DNA of 64,000 bases. Origin: Sphaerisporangium fuscum. GTDB taxonomy: Bacteria; Actinomycetota; Actinomycetes; Streptosporangiales; Streptosporangiaceae. The first letter of the stretch is position 1. Every line of letters begins with the position of its first letter. The notes beneath the pieces were generated by a model. The model had not been told where the DNA came from, did not search any database, and saw only the letters and a list, made by a program, of their open reading frames with translations. The position numbers were made by a program, and so were the translations under genes. This document shows, one piece after another, positions 1-8,130 of the stretch. Location of the stretch: NCBI RefSeq assembly GCF_018531465.1, contig NZ_JAHDTF010000034.1, forward strand, positions 1-64,000, read 5' to 3'.

Positions 1-745
1 AGGAAGCCTGGGAGGCGCCGATGGCGCCGAGCACGTCGGCGGCGGAGGCGGCGGGCGCGGGCTGCGCCGGGGGCGTGGCGGGCGCCGCCGGGGCCGGCGG
101 GATCGGAGCGGAGAAGGTGACGGTGCGGTCGGTGGCCGCCGCCGCGGAGGGGGTGGTGTTGGGGGCGGGCTCCACCAGGTCGGCGAGGCCGGACGGGCGC
201 GTGGGAAGCGGTGCCTGGATCGTGGTGGCCGTCGCGTCGGCGTCGTCCGTCCTGCCCTTGTCCTCGGCGGGGGCGCCGGGGCCGGAGGACGAGGGGAGGT
301 CGGGGCGGCTCGCCCCCACGCGCGCCGCGATCGTGCCCCCGAACGCGCCGTCGTCCTCGCGGACGCGGGTCCAGTACTCGTCGTCGTAGTCGTCGGCGCC
401 CCACTCGTCGACGCCGCGCCGGCCGCGCGAGGACCCCTGCCTGCTGCTGCTGCGAGGGCCCGGCTTGCCGGCCGTGGCGGGCTTGCCGCCCCCCGGACGC
501 AGGCGGGCGGTCACCCTCTCGGGCTCCTGGAAGGCGTCGAACCCCTCGGGGAAGCTGCGGAAGAAGGTCTCCTCGGCGGGACGACCGGGCTTCTTGGCGT
601 TGGGGTCATCCGCCTGCTCGGCCATCTTGCGGATCCGCTCGGGGGGCAGGTTGCTCTCCCGGCGGCTCATCGAACGCATGCCGACGGCAACGACGCCCAG
701 CACGAGCAGCACTACGGCCACAAGGCCGAAAATGACCGCTGTCAT
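1..745 (-). CDS. membrane-anchored hypothetical protein (3' end outside window)
   Basis: The reading frame is open from an ATG at 745 leftward to the window edge, giving 248 visible codons without a stop. The start follows a GGTGG ribosome-binding site. Residues 2-22 (ending LGVVAVGMRSM) form one hydrophobic segment. It is followed by a charged soluble part containing FFRSFPEGFDAF, then a long tail rich in Pro, Ala, Asp and Ser. The topology suggests a single-pass membrane protein with a cytoplasmic or low-complexity tail. I recognise no catalytic motif and no family. The opposite-strand frames are Arg/Pro-rich shadows. Confidence 0.7.
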   Translation of the reverse strand, partial: MTAVIFGLVAVVLLVLGVVAVGMRSMSRRESNLPPERIRKMAEQADDPNAKKPGRPAEETFFRSFPEGFDAFQEPERVTARLRPGGGKPATAGKPGPRSSSRQGSSRGRRGVDEWGADDYDDEYWTRVREDDGAFGGTIAARVGASRPDLPSSSGPGAPAEDKGRTDDADATATTIQAPLPTRPSGLADLVEPAPNTTPSAAAATDRTVTFSAPIPPAPAAPATPPAQPAPAASAADVLGAIGASQAS

Positions 746-928
746 TGCACCACCTTCATGGCCATGGCCTTCCAGTGGCGCTGGTGAGACCGCGCGGCCA
801 TCGACGCGGTCTGCCCCCGTTGTCCACCTGCGCTCCGGGATTGCATCTGATTGTGTCCGACCACTATGACCGTTGTCACACCCTACGAGAAGATCCGGTA
901 TCGACTACTACCTCTGGTGCTCAGCATG

Positions 929-1507
929 TCACTCGATGTGGGTCGCCGAGAGGCGTCCGCGAGCGATCGTGTGCTGGGCGATGGCTTCCAGGGTCTCGCG
1001 AAGATCGCGGCCCTTGTTGCGCTCGAGCTTGGCGTTCAGGGCGTAGACGCTGAAACGGTAGGTGTCGTCGCGGCCGCACGGGGGCGAGTAGCCCGGCTTG
1101 CCGGTCGACGTGACGCCCTCCACGGCCCCCCTCGGCACGCTGTCCTGCGCCAGCTCCGTGGTGAGGGGGTCGATGTTGTACAGCACCCAGTGCACCTGCG
1201 CGGCTCCCTGGGCGTTGTTGGCGTCGACCACCAGGGCGATCGACTTGGCCAGCTTCTGCGGCACACCCGACCAGCGCAGGGGAGGGTTCCCGGACTTGCC
1301 GGCGCAGGAGTAGTCGGCCGGGAGCGGAGCCTCGTCGCGGAAGCGGGGGCTGGAGACGCTGAGCTGGTCGAGCGACTGGGCCGTGGGGGAGATCTGGCCG
1401 ATGATGCCGCAGCCCGACACCGCCGCCGCGGCCACGGCGGCGGCCGTCGCCGCCCGCACGCCACGCCCCGCACGTCCAACGCGCACGGATATTCTCGCCT
1501 GCCCCAT
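929..1507 (-). CDS. YbhB/YbcL-type (PEBP fold) lipoprotein
   Basis: 192 residues. An Arg-containing n-region and an Ala-rich hydrophobic stretch lead to VSGC, with the Cys at residue 33 as probable lipidation site, so the protein should be anchored outside the membrane. The mature part has PEBP/Raf-kinase-inhibitor-like family features: a D-containing strand before VHWVLYNIDP, and a GYSPPCG...YRFSVYALNA segment matching the conserved ligand-pocket region. The ligand is unknown; the bacterial family has no settled function. It is followed at 183 bp by the same-strand gene at 1..745. It is divergent from the BTAD regulator, with about 90 bp between them if that gene starts at 1600. Confidence 0.85.
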   Translation of the reverse strand: MGQARISVRVGRAGRGVRAATAAAVAAAAVSGCGIIGQISPTAQSLDQLSVSSPRFRDEAPLPADYSCAGKSGNPPLRWSGVPQKLAKSIALVVDANNAQGAAQVHWVLYNIDPLTTELAQDSVPRGAVEGVTSTGKPGYSPPCGRDDTYRFSVYALNAKLERNKGRDLRETLEAIAQHTIARGRLSATHIE

Positions 1508-1599
1508 GGTCGCTGATGCTACGCGGATCTGGAGGGTGCGCCGACCTCATCGACGGAATGCGCAGCTCCGGAAAGCGGGAAATCAGCCAGAATCTAGGC

Positions 1600-4500
1600 A
1601 TGGACGGGGCGAAGTCGGATAGGCAGGCGAGTTTCGCCGTCCTGGGTCCTCTGGAGGCCCGTCTCGGCGGCGGCCCCGTCGCGCTCGGCGGGCGGCGGCT
1701 GCGGGCGCTGCTCGCGTCCTTGCTGCTCACCCCGGGTCGTACGCTGCCCGTGGAGACGCTGGTGTCGGCGGTGTGGGAGGACGATCCCCCCTCCGGGGTC
1801 GGCAACGCCCTGCAGGCTCTGGTCTCCCGGCTGCGGGCCTGTCTCGGCCGCGATCTGGTGGCCGCGGACGCCACGGGTTACCGGTTGGTTATATCTCCGG
1901 ATCAGGTCGACGCCCATCGCTTCGCCCGCCTCGCGGCGGCCGGCCGTGCGCAGCTGACCCGGGGGCACCCGGCCCCCGCCGCCGACACCCTCGGGCAGGC
2001 GCTGTCGCTGTGGCGGGGCGCGGCCTTCGCCGACCTCGGCGGCACGGGACCGTCCGCCGTCCCGGCCACCGGCGGCCGTGACCCCGCCGCCGTACCGAGC
2101 GCGGCCCCCGGCGCGGAGATCGTGCGGCTCGAACTGCTCCGCCTGGTCGCCATCGAGGACCGGGTCGACGCCGAGCTCCTCCTGGGGCGCCATCCCCAGG
2201 TCGCCGCCGAGCTCCCCGCGCTGATCGCCGCCCACCCCTTCAGGGAACGGCTACGCGGGCAGCTGATGCGGGCGCTGTACGAAGCGGGCCGGACGGTCGA
2301 GGCGCTCGCCGCCTACGAGGACGCCCGCCGGTACTTCGCCGGGGAACTCGGCGCCGACCCCTCACCCGGACTAGCCCGGCTCCACCTCACCATCCTCCGC
2401 GGAGAACCTCTCCCCCCACCGTCCCCGGCTCCGTCACCGGTTTCGGCTCCGTCACCGTCTCCGGCGCCGTTACCCGTTTCGGCGGCGGCGGCGCCGCCGG
2501 CCGGGGACGGGGCCGGGCCCTCCTCGCCGGACCAGGCGGGCGCGGGGGAGGGCCGGCGGAAGGGCGACCTGCGCGCCCGGCTGACCAGCTTCGTCGGCCG
2601 GGACAAGGACGTCCGGCGGACCGGGGAACTGCTGGCCCGGCACCGTCTGGTCACCATGCTCGGCCCGGGAGGCGCGGGCAAGACCAGGCTCGCCGTCGAG
2701 GCCGCCGAGGCCCTGCTGGACGGGGCCGGGGAGAGCGGCGCGGGCGGGGCGGCGGGTGGCGGGTGGCTCGACGACGGTGTCCGGCTGGTCGAACTGGCGC
2801 CCGTCGCCGAGCCGGACGACGTGCCGCAGGCCGTGCTGGCCGCGCTCGGCCTGCGCGACAGCGGTCGCGCGTCCGTACGCCCGGCCGGCGCCGCGCCCGC
2901 GGACCCCGTCGACCTCACCGACCGCATCGTGGCGGGACTCCGCGCGCGGCGGCAGCTCGTCATCATGGACAACTGCGAACACCTGATCGACGCGGCCGCG
3001 CTGCTGTCGGAGCGGATCCTGGCCGAATGTCCCGGAGTGCGCATCCTGGCCACCAGCCGCGAACCCCTCGGGATCACCGGCGAGCTGCTCTGGCCGGTGC
3101 AGCCCCTCGACCACGACCACGCCCGCAGCCTGTTCGCCGAGCGCGCCGCCACGGCCCGCCCCGGGTACGCCGCCGACCGGGACGCGGAGGCGATCGAGCG
3201 CATCTGCCGGGAGCTGGACGGCATGCCGCTCGCCATCGAACTGGCCGCCGCCAGGCTGCGCACCCTTTCCGCCAAGCAGATCGCCGATCGTCTGGACGAC
3301 CGGTTCCGCCTGCTCACCGGCGGCAGCCGGACGGCGCTGCCCCGCCACCAGACGCTGCGCGCGGTCGTCGAGTGGAGCTGGGACCTGCTGGACGAGCGGG
3401 AGAAGGTGCTGGCGCGCAGGTTCGCCGTCTTCGCCGGCGGGGCCGCGCTGGAGGCGGTGGAGACCGTCTGCTCCTCGCCGGGCCTGCCTCCCGAGGACGT
3501 GCTGGAGGTGCTCGGCCGGCTCGTCGACAAGTCGCTGGTGATCTGCGAGAACGAGCGCTACCGCATGCTCGAGACCATCAGGGCGTACGCCGCCGGAAGG
3601 CTCGCCGAGTCGGGTGAGGAGGAGCCTCTGCGGCTCGCGCACGCCGAATTCTTCACCGGTCTGGCCGAGACCGCCGAACCGGAACTGCGCCGGGCGGATC
3701 AGGTCACCTGGCTCGCCGTCCTGGCCGACGAGCGCGACAACCTGACGGCGGCGCTGCGCTGGGCCGCCGGACGGGGGGATCGCGACCTCGGCCCGCGGCT
3801 GGTCGGAGCGCTCGGCTGGTACTGGTACCTCGCCGGGCGCCGCGCCGAGGGCGCCCAGCGCGCCGCCGAGGTCATCACCGTGCTGGAGGCGGGCGCGCCG
3901 GGGGTGGGGCGGGAGGAGGGCGGGGCCGGGGAGCCGGCGGTGGTGCTGGGTGCCGAGGGCGCCGCTGAGGTGGTCGCCGTGCTGGAGGCGGGTGCGCCGG
4001 GGGTGGGGCGGGAGAAGGGCGGGGCCGGGGAGCCGGCGGTGGTGCTGGGCGTCGAGCGCGCGGCCGAGGTGGTCACCGTGCTGGAGGCGGGTGCGCCGGG
4101 GGTGGGGCGGGAGGAGGACGAGGCCCGGAAGCTGGCGGTGGCGCTCTCGGTCCGCGGAATCCTCCTGGCGGCCGGCGCCGACCAGTGGGGGGAGGCCGAA
4201 GAGGTGCTGAACGAGGCGATGCGCCTGGCGAAGTCGTCGGTGCCGCGCCCCTGGCCCGCCATCATGACACTGGCCGAGCCTCTGCAGATGTTCTTCGCCG
4301 GCCCCACGCCGGACCCGGAGGGCTTCCTGACCGAACTGTTCGAGGACCCCGACCGGTGGGTCGTCGCCTGCGCCCACCTCCTGCGCGCCCACCTGCACTA
4401 CTACAACGCCGGCCGGATCGCCGAAGGCGAGGCGGACGTCCGGACCGCGCTCGAACACTTCCGGGCGGTGGGAGACAGATGGGGCGTCGCCACCGCGATG

Positions 4501-5211
4501 GGGGCGCTCGGCGAGATGAGCATGCTGCACGGGGACGACGCCACGACCGTCGCGGTCATCGAGGAGGCCCTCACCCTGGCGGGCGAGATCGGCGCGGTGG
4601 AGGACACGCAGTACATGCGGACCCGGCTGGCCACGGCCCTGGGCGCCCTGGGCGACTGGGCCCGCGCCGAGGTGGTGCTGGACGAGGCGCTCGGCATCTG
4701 CCGGAGCACGGGGGACCGCATGGCGGAGTCGGGGGTGCTCGCCGTGTGCGGGGACCTGGCCCGCGAGCGGGGGGAGTTCGACATCGCGCGAGATCACTAC
4801 GAGCACTCCCTCCGCCTGGCCGGGACGCCGCCGGTGATGCCGGGTCACTATCTGGCCATGCTGCATTCGTCCGTGGGCCTGCTCGCCGAGCAGGAGGGCC
4901 GCCTCGGCGCGTCGCGCGAGGCGCACGCCGAGGCGCTGAGGCTGGGGCGGGACACCGTCGACGGCCCGGCGTTCGGCCTCACCCTCATCGCCCTGGCCGG
5001 GCTGGTCGTGCGCGAGGGCGATCCGGCGCGGGCGGCGGCCCTGCTGGGCGCCGCCGCCGGCCTGCGCGGGATCGACAAGCCCGTGGGGTACGACCACGTG
5101 CGCATCACCGAGGCCACGACCGCCGCGCTGCCTCCGCAGGAGTACGCCCGGTGGTTCCGGCACGGCCGCTCGCTCTCCCGCGACGAGATCATCGCCCTCG
5201 CCGACCAATGA
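1600..5211 (+). CDS. BTAD/AfsR-type ATPase transcriptional regulator
   Basis: Large SARP/LAL-like regulator of 1203 residues. The N-terminus (about 10-100) is an OmpR-type winged helix (FAVLGPLEARLGGGPVALGG), followed by the BTAD helical domain. A Pro/Ser/Ala-rich linker leads into an NB-ARC-like ATPase with Walker A GPGGAGKT at 355-362 and Walker B VIMDNCEHL, Asp at 457. The C-terminal half is TPR-like helices. No C-terminal LuxR helix-turn-helix is seen. An upstream in-frame ATG at 1516 would leave only 8 bp to the divergent gene, so the ATG at 1600 is preferred. Residues 756-854 are three copies of a 33-residue unit. Such proteins usually activate nearby secondary-metabolism or export genes; the adjacent ABC exporter is a possible target by position only. 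Confidence 0.88.
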   Translation: MDGAKSDRQASFAVLGPLEARLGGGPVALGGRRLRALLASLLLTPGRTLPVETLVSAVWEDDPPSGVGNALQALVSRLRACLGRDLVAADATGYRLVISPDQVDAHRFARLAAAGRAQLTRGHPAPAADTLGQALSLWRGAAFADLGGTGPSAVPATGGRDPAAVPSAAPGAEIVRLELLRLVAIEDRVDAELLLGRHPQVAAELPALIAAHPFRERLRGQLMRALYEAGRTVEALAAYEDARRYFAGELGADPSPGLARLHLTILRGEPLPPPSPAPSPVSAPSPSPAPLPVSAAAAPPAGDGAGPSSPDQAGAGEGRRKGDLRARLTSFVGRDKDVRRTGELLARHRLVTMLGPGGAGKTRLAVEAAEALLDGAGESGAGGAAGGGWLDDGVRLVELAPVAEPDDVPQAVLAALGLRDSGRASVRPAGAAPADPVDLTDRIVAGLRARRQLVIMDNCEHLIDAAALLSERILAECPGVRILATSREPLGITGELLWPVQPLDHDHARSLFAERAATARPGYAADRDAEAIERICRELDGMPLAIELAAARLRTLSAKQIADRLDDRFRLLTGGSRTALPRHQTLRAVVEWSWDLLDEREKVLARRFAVFAGGAALEAVETVCSSPGLPPEDVLEVLGRLVDKSLVICENERYRMLETIRAYAAGRLAESGEEEPLRLAHAEFFTGLAETAEPELRRADQVTWLAVLADERDNLTAALRWAAGRGDRDLGPRLVGALGWYWYLAGRRAEGAQRAAEVITVLEAGAPGVGREEGGAGEPAVVLGAEGAAEVVAVLEAGAPGVGREKGGAGEPAVVLGVERAAEVVTVLEAGAPGVGREEDEARKLAVALSVRGILLAAGADQWGEAEEVLNEAMRLAKSSVPRPWPAIMTLAEPLQMFFAGPTPDPEGFLTELFEDPDRWVVACAHLLRAHLHYYNAGRIAEGEADVRTALEHFRAVGDRWGVATAMGALGEMSMLHGDDATTVAVIEEALTLAGEIGAVEDTQYMRTRLATALGALGDWARAEVVLDEALGICRSTGDRMAESGVLAVCGDLARERGEFDIARDHYEHSLRLAGTPPVMPGHYLAMLHSSVGLLAEQEGRLGASREAHAEALRLGRDTVDGPAFGLTLIALAGLVVREGDPARAAALLGAAAGLRGIDKPVGYDHVRITEATTAALPPQEYARWFRHGRSLSRDEIIALADQ
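3865..4161 (+). repeat. three tandem copies of a 99-bp coding repeat
   Basis: The segment GCCGAGGT...GTGCTGGAGGCGGG recurs at exactly 99-bp spacing (starts 3865, 3964, 4063). Each copy encodes 33 residues around VLEAGAPGVGRE. The copies are close to identical at DNA level, so the duplication looks recent. It extends the TPR region of the BTAD regulator without breaking frame. Confidence 0.9.
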
Positions 5212-5220
5212 CCCCGGCCC

Positions 5221-5442
5221 GCACGCCCCCCGGCGCGGTCCCCGGCTGGACGCCCTCCGCGCCGTCCCGCACGTCCTCCGCGCCGTCCCGGCCCGCACGC
5301 CCCCCCGCGCGGTCCCCGGCCGCACGCCCCCCCGCGCGGTCCCCGGCCGCACGCCCCCCGCGCCGTCCCGCACGTCCTCCGCGCCGTCCCGTCCCGCACG
5401 CCCCCCGCGCCGTCCCCGGCCGGACGCCCTCCGCGCCGGGGG
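5221..5442. repeat. GC-rich degenerate tandem array between convergent genes
   Basis: Nine units of 21-27 bp, each beginning G(C/G)ACG(C/T)CC and continuing as CC-rich sequence ending in GTCCCCGGCC or GTCCC, fill the gap between the BTAD regulator stop and the convergent ABC permease. Long and short units alternate, and two 27-bp units are identical neighbours. The spacing is not a multiple of three. Both strands give open but meaningless Pro/Arg frames. It may influence termination of the two convergent transcripts, but no simple hairpin with a T-tract is evident. Confidence 0.85.
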
Positions 5443-5481
5443 ATCCTATGACCGTCATGTGGGAGCCGGGCATGGGGGTGG

Positions 5482-6294
5482 TCAGACGCGGTTGCGGAAG
5501 GCGCGCAGGGACAGGGGGGCGAAGACCAGCGCGATGCCGAGGGCCCAGGCCAGGGAGATCGTGGCGTTCCCCGCGACCGGGCCGCCGCTCAGCAGGCCGC
5601 GAACCGCGTCGGCGAGGTGGGTGACCGGGTTGATCTCCACCCACTTCTGCAGCCACCCCGGCATCGTCCTGGTCGGGACGAAGGCGTTGGAGGTGAACGT
5701 CAGCGGCATCATCAGCGAGAAGGCCATGATCTGCACCTTCTCGGGATCGGAGGCGACCAGGCCGATCAGCACCGACAGCCAGGACATGGCGAGGGCGAAC
5801 CCGACCAGCAGGGCCAGCGCGCCGAGCAGCCCGGCGATCCCGTTGTGGATGCGGAACCCGAGCACGGTGCCGAGCCCCATGAACAGGGCGAACGCCCACA
5901 CCTGCTTGAGGGTGTCGGCCACGATGCGCCCGGCGAGCGGGGCGGAACGGGCGATCGGCAGGCTGCGCAGCCGGTCGAACACCCCCTTGGTGATGTCGGT
6001 GCTCAGGCCGATGGCGGTGGTCAGCGTGGCGAACAGCATGTTCTGCACGACCAGGCCGGGCAGCGAGAACTGGAGATACTGCCCGGTGGACCCGGCGATC
6101 GCCCCGCCGAAGACGTAGGTGAACAGCAGCAGGAACATGATGGGCTGCACCGACAGGTCGAGCAGCTCCATGGGGTTGTGCTTGATCTGGACGAGGCTGC
6201 GCCAGGCCAGCGTCATGGTGTGCCGCAGCGCGGCGACCGGGCCGACGCGGCCGGGGACGGTGGCCGCCGGCACGGATCCGGTGAGGGCGGTCAC
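5482..6294 (-). CDS. ABC-2 type exporter permease (DrrB-like)
   Basis: 270-residue integral membrane protein of the daunorubicin-resistance DrrB type. A cytoplasmic N-terminus is followed by about six hydrophobic segments, with the family-typical QPIMFLLLFTYVFGGAI and VFDRLRSLPIARSAPLAGR stretches and, in the second half, NAFVPTRTMPGWLQ and NPVTHLADAVRGL. It would pair with the ATPase encoded just upstream, whose stop overlaps its start by 4 nt (ATGA), giving translational coupling. The substrate is unknown; the family exports lipophilic drugs, antibiotics and glycolipids. The 3' end faces the repeat array before the BTAD regulator. Confidence 0.93.
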   Translation of the reverse strand: MTALTGSVPAATVPGRVGPVAALRHTMTLAWRSLVQIKHNPMELLDLSVQPIMFLLLFTYVFGGAIAGSTGQYLQFSLPGLVVQNMLFATLTTAIGLSTDITKGVFDRLRSLPIARSAPLAGRIVADTLKQVWAFALFMGLGTVLGFRIHNGIAGLLGALALLVGFALAMSWLSVLIGLVASDPEKVQIMAFSLMMPLTFTSNAFVPTRTMPGWLQKWVEINPVTHLADAVRGLLSGGPVAGNATISLAWALGIALVFAPLSLRAFRNRV

Positions 6295-7268
6295 GCGGAC
6301 ACCTCCTGCTTCTCGGCCGTCTCGGCGGCGGCCGGCTCTTCGGCACGGTGGCCCGTCAGGGCCAGGAAGACCTCGTCGAGGCTGGACTTGCGCAGGCTCA
6401 GCTCCGCGGCCACCACCCCGAGGTCGTCGAGGCGCCGTACGATCGCGGGGACCACGGCGGGATCCTTGATGTTGACCGTCGCCTCACCTCCGGACAGCTG
6501 GGGACGGTCGCCGACGATCTCGGCGATGACCTCGCCCACCAGCGTGAGATGGCCCTCCCGCGTCGGGCGCACCTGCAGGACCTGCGCCCCGGTGGTGGCC
6601 TTCAGCTCGTCGGAGGTGCCCGCGGCGATGACCCGGCCGTGGTCGAAGACGACGATGTCGTCGGCCAGCTCGTCGGCCTCCTGGAGATACTGCGTGGTCA
6701 GCAGCACGGTGACGCCGTCGGCCTGCAGGTCGCGCACCACCTGCCACAGCTCGGTGCGGCTGCGCGGGTCGAGACCGGTGGTGGGCTCGTCGAGGAACAG
6801 CACCTGGGGACGGCCGACCAGGCTCGCCGCCAGGTCGAGGCGGCGGCGCATGCCCCCCGAATAGGTCTTGGCGGCCCGCCCTCCGGCGCCGGTGAGGTCG
6901 AACCGCGACAGCAGCTCCGCCGCCCGCGCCTTGGCGGCGGCACGCGACAGGCCGAGCAGCCGGCCGATCATCACGAGGTTCTCGACGCCGGTGAGCGTCT
7001 CGTCCACCGCGGCGTACTGCCCTGTGAGGCCGATCAGCGTGCGCACCTTGTGGGCCTCTCGGGCGACGTCGAAGCCGCCGACCGTCGCGCGCCCGCCGTC
7101 GGCCCTGAGCAGGGTCGCCAGGATGCGCACCGCGGTGGTCTTGCCCGCGCCGTTCGGCCCGAGAACCCCGAGCAGGCGCCCCTCGGGGACGACCAGATCG
7201 ACGCCGTCGAGCGCCCGCGTCTCGCCATATCTCTTCACCAGGCCTTCGGCCTGGATCGCGTATCGCAT
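6291..7268 (-). CDS. ABC exporter ATP-binding protein (DrrA-like)
   Basis: 325 residues. Walker A GPNGAGKT lies at 37-44, the Q-loop in GLTGQYAAVDE, the ABC signature SGGMRRRLDLA at 137-147, and Walker B VLFLDEPTTGLDP from 156. The C-terminal extension after the nucleotide-binding domain is typical of DrrA-type ATPases (TIGR01188-like, by recall). The ATG at 7268 is chosen over the longer frame from 7304 because GAGGAG sits upstream at suitable spacing and MRYAIQAEGLVKRYG matches family N-termini. It forms a two-gene operon with the permease. Upstream lies a 66-bp repeat block shared with the divergent PH-domain operon. Confidence 0.94.
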   Translation of the reverse strand: MRYAIQAEGLVKRYGETRALDGVDLVVPEGRLLGVLGPNGAGKTTAVRILATLLRADGGRATVGGFDVAREAHKVRTLIGLTGQYAAVDETLTGVENLVMIGRLLGLSRAAAKARAAELLSRFDLTGAGGRAAKTYSGGMRRRLDLAASLVGRPQVLFLDEPTTGLDPRSRTELWQVVRDLQADGVTVLLTTQYLQEADELADDIVVFDHGRVIAAGTSDELKATTGAQVLQVRPTREGHLTLVGEVIAEIVGDRPQLSGGEATVNIKDPAVVPAIVRRLDDLGVVAAELSLRKSSLDEVFLALTGHRAEEPAAAETAEKQEVSA

Positions 7269-7402
7269 CGTTTCGACTCCTCGGAGAGGGGGGTGACCGT
7301 GCACGCCCGACCCACGACCGAACGTGACACCCCGAGTCTGGCGGACGGCACTGACATTTTCCTGAGCCCGCGTCCGCGCGGTCCGTCAGCCGCTGACAGA
7401 CC

Positions 7403-7602
7403 GCTGATACCGAGCGCGGCGGCCGCGTCCGGACGGCCCCGGAAGTCGAGGGAGTGGCGGTACGGGCGGCTGATGCTGAGCGCGGCGGCCGCGTCCGTGA
7501 TGGGCGCGAAAGTCGAGGGAGTGGCGGCGCGGGCGGCTGATGCTGAGTGCGGTGGGTGCGTCTGGACGGGCCCTGAAGTCGAGGGAGTGGCGGCGCGGAC
7601 GG
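7403..7602. repeat. three tandem 66-67 bp repeats in a divergent promoter region
   Basis: Units starting GCTGAT(A/G)C at 7403, 7469 and 7536 share GAGCGCGGCGGCCGCGTCC and later AAGTCGAGGGAGTGGCGG. The last unit ends just before the -10-like TAGGCT of the PH-domain operon. The gap from 7269 to 7617 contains no credible gene. The repeat may hold regulator sites, or may be a neutral expansion. Confidence 0.85.
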
Positions 7603-7605
7603 CAC

Positions 7606-7611
7606 TAGGCT
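7606..7611 (+). promoter_or_regulatory. -10 element of a probable leaderless promoter
   Basis: TAGGCT lies 6 nt before the GTG start at 7618, and no Shine-Dalgarno is present. This spacing would place the transcription start at or next to the start codon. Confidence 0.5.
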
Positions 7612-7617
7612 GGTGGG

Positions 7618-8130
7618 GTGACTGTCCTGCGGGACCCCGCCCACCGGGTGTCACGCCGTGCGATCACCTTGTGGTCGCTGGAGGCGCTCTTCGGGCTCGC
7701 GCTCCTCGTGGGAGGGGCCGCCCTGGTGGCCGCGTGGGCGAGCGGCTCGGGCCGGGCCTGGCTGCCGGCGTGGGTCTCCCAGCACATCTGGTGGCTGCCG
7801 GTCGCGGTCGCCGTCGTGGAGCTCCCCTTCGTGGTCATCGAGCCGTTGTGGCGCTATGCCGTCCACCGGTGGGAGCTTTCCGGAGACGTCGTCTACGCCC
7901 GTTCCGGCTGGTTCAGCAGGCAGTGGGTCTTCGTGCCGGTGAGCCGCATCCAGACGGTCGACAACGAACAGGGCTGGTTCGAGCGCCTCCTGGGGCTCGC
8001 CACCCTCGAGATCCGCACCGCCTCGTACGCCGGCTCGTCGTCCATCAGGGGCCTGGACGCCGGCGTCGCGGCCCGCCTCGCCCAGGACCTCGCCCACCGG
8101 GCCCACCAGCTGCGGGACGACGCCACATGA
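7618..8130 (+). CDS. bacterial PH-domain (DUF304, YdbS-like) membrane protein
   Basis: 170 residues with two N-terminal hydrophobic segments (about 18-42 and 55-78), then one bPH_2/DUF304 module: WELSGDVVYARSGWFSRQWVFVPVSRIQTVDNEQGW and LGLATLEIRTAS are characteristic. It is membrane-bound with the PH-like domain probably cytoplasmic. It overlaps the next gene by 4 nt (ATGA); YdbS/YdbT-type pairs are commonly encoded this way. The role is unsettled in most bacteria; in Bacillus a YdbS-YdbT pair protects against some secreted antimicrobials. Start is GTG, probably leaderless. Confidence 0.88.
   Translation: MTVLRDPAHRVSRRAITLWSLEALFGLALLVGGAALVAAWASGSGRAWLPAWVSQHIWWLPVAVAVVELPFVVIEPLWRYAVHRWELSGDVVYARSGWFSRQWVFVPVSRIQTVDNEQGWFERLLGLATLEIRTASYAGSSSIRGLDAGVAARLAQDLAHRAHQLRDDAT

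Noticed and set aside
1516..1599. Upstream ATG at 1516 for the BTAD regulator
   Set aside because: It would leave only 8 bp to the divergent gene, and the extra 28 residues precede the usual family N-terminus.
2470..5373. 967-residue open frame on the minus strand across the BTAD regulator gene
   Set aside because: It is an antisense shadow of a high-GC gene, rich in Arg, Gly and Pro, with no recognisable domain; the plus-strand frame has clear motifs.
1600..7268. Secondary-metabolite gene cluster around the BTAD regulator and DrrAB-like exporter
   Set aside because: No biosynthetic enzymes are present; a regulator and an exporter alone are not enough.
6348..8126. Upstream extension of the YdbT-like frame over the ABC ATPase gene
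   Set aside because: The real start is the ATG at 8127 overlapping the previous stop; the upstream part is antisense to a clear ABC ATPase.
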